From a virus, in the IMG/VR virus record IMGVR_UViG_3300019776_000324, positions 64,001 to 128,000 of that record: a DNA stretch of 64,000 nt; one strand, given 5' to 3'. The notes under the pieces are model-generated. The model did not search any database, was not told the DNA's origin, and worked only from the letters and a program-made list of their open reading frames with translations. How positions within the stretch are numbered: the stretch's first letter is position 1; each line of letters starts with the position of its first letter. Positions 60,205 through 64,000 of this stretch are shown here, in pieces. Position numbers and translations under genes: made by a program.

Positions 60205-60708
60205 ATGACAAAAAAATTAGAAGAAATTTTTGGTTTTAACGAGTTAGAAACAGAAGACACTGTGTCCGATGATGCTCCTAAAACCACGGAAGAAACTAAA
60301 ACAGCCATAGTAGAAATTGATGCTACTATTGATAAAATTGATGCAGCTCTACCAGCTATCCGTGACTTAGATGCTAGTGATAACGAGCTAGACGAAATAG
60401 CCGAAATGGCCAAAGAAAGCTACCAAAATTTATCAGATCTAGGATTCAATGTTGATAGTCGTTATGCTAGCGAGTTATTTGCTGTAGCAAGCACCATGCT
60501 TGGACATGCACTAACAGCCAAGACTACTAAACTAAACAAAAAATTAAAAATGCTTGATCTACAAATGAAAAAACTTAAATTGGATCAAGATGCGGCAAAA
60601 AATGCTCCAGAAGAGCCTCCTGTAGGCGAAGGACGAGTATTAAACACTATGAATCGCAATGAATTACTAGAACGCTTAATTGGGTCAAGAGACCAAAAAA
60701 ACAATTAA
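60205..60708 (+). CDS. 16: Small terminase subunit gp16
   Basis: A 167-aa protein (T4 gp16 is 164 aa). Acidic N-terminal region, then a helical core with FAVASTMLGHALTAKTTKLN and KKLKMLDLQMKKLKLD, the recognised T4-like small terminase segment. It regulates the large terminase gp17 during packaging. gp17 is not in the window and may lie beyond the right edge. The gene is followed by putative internal head proteins rather than gp17. Confidence 0.88.
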   Translation: MTKKLEEIFGFNELETEDTVSDDAPKTTEETKTAIVEIDATIDKIDAALPAIRDLDASDNELDEIAEMAKESYQNLSDLGFNVDSRYASELFAVASTMLGHALTAKTTKLNKKLKMLDLQMKKLKLDQDAAKNAPEEPPVGEGRVLNTMNRNELLERLIGSRDQKNN

Positions 60709-60709
60709 G

Positions 60710-60717
60710 CATAAATA
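60710..60717 (+). promoter_or_regulatory. Late promoter CATAAATA for the internal head protein genes
   Basis: CATAAATA lies 17 nt before ATG 60735, with AGGGA as ribosome site. It begins 1 nt after the gp16 stop. Confidence 0.55.
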
Positions 60718-60734
60718 TGATATAGGGAATTAAC

Positions 60735-61343
60735 ATGAAAAATTTTAAAGACTACCTCACCGAATCCGAGCGCACTTACAACTACAGAATTAAACTTGTA
60801 GGTGACATACCTTCTACTCTTATTAAAGATTTAGAAGGTAAACTAAAGCAATTTGACATTGTCAAGATTTCTGCTCCAAAGACTACACCAGTTCAAACTA
60901 ATCCTGCAGATTTTCCTGCATTTTCAAATGAGCGTGTAACACATGTGGATGTAGAATTCCGCTATCCAGCAATTGAACCACAAATTCAACAAATTGTACA
61001 ATTGTTAGGAGTTGATCCTAATTGTGTGCGTATGTTGACAACACCATACGAAGAAGGTATGAATGTTGAGCGTGACAAGATTGAAGATCAAAACAAAGAT
61101 TTGTTAGCTGATACAGATTACCCTGCACCAGATGCAGAACAAAAAGCTCTCAGCAAAGACTACTCAGCTGATCCATATCAGCATGCTGTATTGAAAAATG
61201 CTTACAAGAGTGACTTTACTGTAGCTGGTGGAAAGACACCTGCTGCACAAACAACAAACGATTTGCCAATGGGTAATACTAGTCCAATGACAAAGATGAC
61301 CCGCAAACCAAAACCAGCTACTGGTGCAAACCCAAAAGGATAA
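60735..61343 (+). CDS. Putative internal head protein with capsid-targeting-like N-terminus
   Basis: A 202-aa protein. The N-terminus MKNFKDYLTE-S resembles the T4 capsid-targeting sequence MKTYQEFIAE-A, with an (L/I)-x-E gp21 cleavage site. Residues 15-100 form an alpha/beta domain (YNYRIKLVGDIPSTLIKDLE, VTHVDVEFRYPAIEPQIQQI). The rest is a Lys/Pro/Thr-rich tail. It was probably packaged in the prohead and processed by gp21; this is inference from the N-terminus and from the neighbours, which show the same feature. Confidence 0.65.
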   Translation: MKNFKDYLTESERTYNYRIKLVGDIPSTLIKDLEGKLKQFDIVKISAPKTTPVQTNPADFPAFSNERVTHVDVEFRYPAIEPQIQQIVQLLGVDPNCVRMLTTPYEEGMNVERDKIEDQNKDLLADTDYPAPDAEQKALSKDYSADPYQHAVLKNAYKSDFTVAGGKTPAAQTTNDLPMGNTSPMTKMTRKPKPATGANPKG

Positions 61344-61347
61344 CAAA

Positions 61348-63405
61348 ATGAGTTTTTTTTACGACCTAAACAAAAGATTAGCCGCATTGGCTAGCAAGCA
61401 AGATCAGCAACTTACTGAAAGTAAGGCCGCTGTTGAAGAAAGCAAGTTCAGTAAACTTGCTAAAGAGATTGGTAAAAATCCAAAGGTTAAAAATCCTGCA
61501 GCAGTTGCAGCCACAATTGGTCGTGAAAAGGATGGTCAAAAGGCCATGACTGCCAAGGCAGTTGCTGGTAAGAAAAAAGCCAATGAAGAAGAATTAGATG
61601 AAGCTGGTTACTCTGCTAAAGCTGGCCGTGCTGGTAAAGACTTAGGCAAGCCAGGCAAGAACTTTGCTAAGATTGCCAAAGGTGCTGCTGAGCGTTATGG
61701 CTCTAAAGAAGCTGGCGAGCGAGTTGCAGGCGCAGTACTAAATAAACTCCGTCATCCAAAAGAAGACATTGCCGATGAAGGCAACGCATTCACAGGCCAA
61801 TTAGCTAAGACACCAAAAGGTGGCAAGTTCAAAGTAGGCAACAAAGAATTTACAGATACAAGTAGTATTGAAGAAAGTGCATGCCCAACATGCGACTGTG
61901 CTCCATGCAAGTGCAACGAAGGTAATGCATTTACCGGCGCATTGGCCAAGACACCAAAGGGTGGCAAGTTCAAAGTAGGCAACAAAGAATTTACAGACAA
62001 CAGCGACCTTGAAGAAGGCTATGCTGAAATGGATGCATGGTTAAAGAGCCGCGAAAAAGAAAAAGGCACTGGCAAGTTCGATGTTAAAGACACAGGCTAT
62101 TCTAAGCGTTATACTCGTAAAGAAGAGCCAGAAGCATCTGATGACGAAGTTAGCACAGAACCTAAGCGTCGTGGTCGTCCAAAGGGTGCACCAAAAGGTC
62201 CAGAGCGTGTAACAGCCAAGAGCTACAAATATAAAGCAGGTCGTCCTGCTAAGACCAACGAAGGCGATGTTACTATTACTGATCGTGGTGAGTACGATGA
62301 CGAAGCGGGGATGGCAAAGGACTCTTTACATACTATCATGCGCCATGCTAAAGAACTTGAAAATGCTTTACACAGCAACGAGAACTTGCCTGAGTGGGTA
62401 CAAGAAAAAATTGGACAGATCAAAGGTATGATGTCCAGCGTTACTGATTACATTATCAGCACACACGAGCGTGGCATTGAACAAGCCACAGGTAAAGAAA
62501 GTATCACTATGCCTGTAGCTGAAAAAGCTGTAAGCAAAGCTCAACAAAAATTTATGGGCATGGTTCATGCCGCACAAAAAGGTGAAAAGCCAGCTAGTAA
62601 AGAAGTTGCTAAGGTAGCTAAAGAAATGCCTAAGAAGGCAGCTAAAGACTTTGCTAGTACTAAGCACAAAGGTTTGCCAGCTCATGTAGAAGAAGAATCT
62701 ACTGAGAAGGAAGATACTAAAGCTGAAAAAGCTGGTAAAAAAGTAGCCAAAGATATTGAACACGACGAAGGTCACAAAGCCAAAGGCGATAACAAAGCTG
62801 AAAAAGCTGGTAAGAAAGTTACCAAAGACATTGAGTACGATGACAAAAAAGACAAAGAAGAAAAAGTTGACGAAACAACAGTTGCTGGATCAGTAGCAAC
62901 AGCAACTACCAGTGGTAAGTCTAACAAGGGTGGCATGCAGTTTGGCAAAGGTGTTTACGAAAGTTTAGACCGTCAGTTTAAACAAGCATTAACAGAAAGT
63001 ATTTCCGTTGAATCGACAATGGGCGAATGCGGTGAAGGCGAAATGTCTCCAAGCATCACTATTACTGCTGATGGCGAAGAAGCTGCTAAGTTAATGATGT
63101 TGTTAAAGTTAGCCGGACTTGAAGGTCAATCTCCTGCAACATGCCCAACATGCGGCAGCGCACCTTGTGCTTGTGCTGAAGTAGTCGATGAGAACAGTCC
63201 AAATTGGCCAACCAACACTGAAGTTGGCGGCAAGAATGATCCGACTCTATCAACTTATGCAGGTGGCCTGAACAAACCTAAGTCAACAGGACAAACAACA
63301 ACTCCAACATTAGGAAGCGCAGATGTTCGTCGCCAAGTAAGTATGGAAGAGTCAGTTAAACTTGAGCGTAGCTTGTTCAATACTTGGAAAAATTATAAAG
63401 GTTAA
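61348..63405 (+). CDS. Lys-rich internal head protein with AT-hook and Cys clusters
   Basis: A 685-aa protein with alternating Lys/Ala and Glu-rich stretches. It has a possible gp21 site near the N-terminus (QDQQLTE-S), a 26-aa direct repeat (GNAFTGxLAKTPKGGKFKVG), an AT-hook-like KRRGRPKGAPKGP (near 280), and two Cys clusters, CPTCDCAPCKC (near 180) and CPTCGSAPCAC (near 595). An ordered segment HSNENLPEWVQEKIGQIKG is near 350. ATG 61348 was chosen for AAAGGA upstream; GTG 61324 lies in the previous gene. The composition suggests a DNA-binding core protein packaged with the genome. Confidence 0.65.
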   Translation: MSFFYDLNKRLAALASKQDQQLTESKAAVEESKFSKLAKEIGKNPKVKNPAAVAATIGREKDGQKAMTAKAVAGKKKANEEELDEAGYSAKAGRAGKDLGKPGKNFAKIAKGAAERYGSKEAGERVAGAVLNKLRHPKEDIADEGNAFTGQLAKTPKGGKFKVGNKEFTDTSSIEESACPTCDCAPCKCNEGNAFTGALAKTPKGGKFKVGNKEFTDNSDLEEGYAEMDAWLKSREKEKGTGKFDVKDTGYSKRYTRKEEPEASDDEVSTEPKRRGRPKGAPKGPERVTAKSYKYKAGRPAKTNEGDVTITDRGEYDDEAGMAKDSLHTIMRHAKELENALHSNENLPEWVQEKIGQIKGMMSSVTDYIISTHERGIEQATGKESITMPVAEKAVSKAQQKFMGMVHAAQKGEKPASKEVAKVAKEMPKKAAKDFASTKHKGLPAHVEEESTEKEDTKAEKAGKKVAKDIEHDEGHKAKGDNKAEKAGKKVTKDIEYDDKKDKEEKVDETTVAGSVATATTSGKSNKGGMQFGKGVYESLDRQFKQALTESISVESTMGECGEGEMSPSITITADGEEAAKLMMLLKLAGLEGQSPATCPTCGSAPCACAEVVDENSPNWPTNTEVGGKNDPTLSTYAGGLNKPKSTGQTTTPTLGSADVRRQVSMEESVKLERSLFNTWKNYKG
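61780..61998 (+). repeat. 78-bp imperfect direct repeat in the internal head protein
   Basis: 61780-61857 and 61921-61998 encode nearly identical 26-aa segments (GNAFTGQLAKTPKGGKFKVG and GNAFTGALAKTPKGGKFKVG). They are separated by 63 bp encoding an acidic linker and the first Cys cluster. Confidence 0.9.
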
Positions 63406-63410
63406 TTAAA

Positions 63411-63893
63411 ATGAGTCAAGCCAATGTCTACACCTCAGTTGCAAATGCAGTATGGTATACTGATAAGTGCGAAATTGTTACAGGTAGTACTGCTGTAACC
63501 TACAACATCTATGTTATGCAAGCCGGTAATCCTACTGTAGGCATTTTAGGTTCAGTATCTAGTGCTAGTAATGTAATGATTTCAACCAATGCTAGTCAAG
63601 AGTTAATTGGCGCAACATTTGCCACAGGTACTGGTGTTGCCAATACAGTTACAGTGATCAGTGCAGTTAACGGACAAAGTCTTGTTATGAGTGCTAATGC
63701 AACTGCAAATAGTACAGGCCCATATACTTTAACCACAGGCAATCAAGGCAATTTATACAGTGCCGCACCACAAGTGGCAGTAAATAGTCGCCAACAAATT
63801 TATGTTGGTGCTGGTAACAAGCTAACAATTACAGGTAGCAGTTTTACCGCCAGAGAACTCGGAACAGCTAGCTCGGCCACAGCAGGACATTAA
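63411..63893 (+). CDS. Virion structural protein, unknown
   Basis: A 160-aa Val/Thr/Ser/Asn-rich beta protein (YTSVANAVWYTDKCEIVTGS, VAVNSRQQIYVGAGNKLTIT) starting 5 nt after the previous stop. It resembles small head-associated or decoration proteins in composition and has no enzymatic motif. No diagnostic relative was recognised. Confidence 0.6.
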   Translation: MSQANVYTSVANAVWYTDKCEIVTGSTAVTYNIYVMQAGNPTVGILGSVSSASNVMISTNASQELIGATFATGTGVANTVTVISAVNGQSLVMSANATANSTGPYTLTTGNQGNLYSAAPQVAVNSRQQIYVGAGNKLTITGSSFTARELGTASSATAGH

Positions 63894-63895
63894 TT

Positions 63896-64000
63896 GTGCG
63901 AGCTCGTGAGTTTATTGCCGAAGGTACTAGAGGCGGATCCAGATCCTCCGCTTCCCATGAGTTTGAACGAGCACATCCAGGACTACTAACTCCAGGCGGC
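63896..64000 (+). CDS. Partial gene at right edge, capsid-targeting-like N-terminus
   Basis: From GTG 63896, 2 nt after the preceding stop, 35 codons are open to the edge. The N-terminus MRAREFIAE-G closely resembles the T4 capsid-targeting and cleavage sequence MKTYQEFIAE-A. It is followed by a basic Ser/Arg stretch and HEFERAHPGLL. It is presumably another processed head protein. The remainder is outside the window, so the call depends on the N-terminus alone. Confidence 0.5.
   Translation, partial: MRAREFIAEGTRGGSRSSASHEFERAHPGLLTPGG

Overview
This window is a contiguous piece of a T4-like (gp23/gp20-type) contractile-tailed phage genome. The evidence is a nearly complete T4-type virion gene set recognisable from sequence alone: portal gp20, prohead protease gp21, scaffold gp22, major capsid gp23, neck gp13/gp14, tail completion gp15, sheath gp18, tube gp19, small terminase gp16, head-completion gp4, baseplate gp6/gp25/gp5/gp53/gp48-like/gp26, and the late sigma factor gp55 with the gp46/gp47 recombination nuclease. 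The DNA is moderately AT-rich. I saw no photosynthesis genes, tRNAs, integrase or CRISPR array. The host cannot be named from this window; the gene types resemble aquatic T4-like phages (cyanophage and pelagiphage relatives), which is inference.

Layout. 1-9317 (minus strand): baseplate module, transcribed gp48-like, gp53-like, two unassigned baseplate proteins, gp5-like hub/spike, an unassigned structural protein, gp25 and gp6 (cut by the left edge). 9318-9430: divergent control region with a sigma70-type promoter on plus and a late-type promoter on minus. 9431-17335 (plus): early/middle genes, in which gp55, gp47 and gp46 alternate with three radical SAM enzymes, all in overlapping or nearly overlapping frames, followed by a GIY-YIG-like gene. 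17336-17777: 442 bp without a gene, rich in hairpins. 17778-20097 (minus): gp26, a small gp51-position gene and three small unassigned genes. 20140-28186 (plus): tape-measure-like protein with a C-terminal muralytic domain, then the head genes gp20 to gp23, ended by a strong bidirectional terminator. 28274-29422 (minus): a TPR-glycosyltransferase, a likely accessory gene. 29567-45433 (plus): virion decoration and fibre genes, including repeat-built proteins of 2063 and 1144 aa that share a C-terminal domain. 45434-48614 (minus): Nudix hydrolase, gp15-like and gp14-like. 48672-53756 (plus): early-type genes (a fourth radical SAM enzyme, DexA-like exonuclease, SGNH-like protein, dNMP kinase) with gp13 embedded. 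53707-54051 (minus): HNH-like protein. 54149-64000 (plus): gp18, gp19, gp54-like, gp4, gp16, then putative internal head proteins, with a gene cut by the right edge.

Control. Structural genes are repeatedly preceded by an 8-base late-promoter-like element (consensus nATAAATA or CTAAATA, close to the T4 gp55-dependent TATAAATA). Early-type genes are preceded by TTGACA/TATAAT-type promoters. In about ten genes of both classes the start codon lies only 4-8 nt beyond the -10 or late element, about where transcription should begin, and no Shine-Dalgarno sequence is present. This predicts leaderless mRNAs and was used to choose several starts.

The most unusual content is the set of four radical SAM proteins (three woven into the gp46/gp47 operon), the predicted leaderless transcripts, the structured gene-free region at 17.3-17.8 kb, the carbohydrate-binding-like additions on gp14/gp15/gp18, and a run of right-end proteins with N-termini resembling the T4 capsid-targeting sequence.
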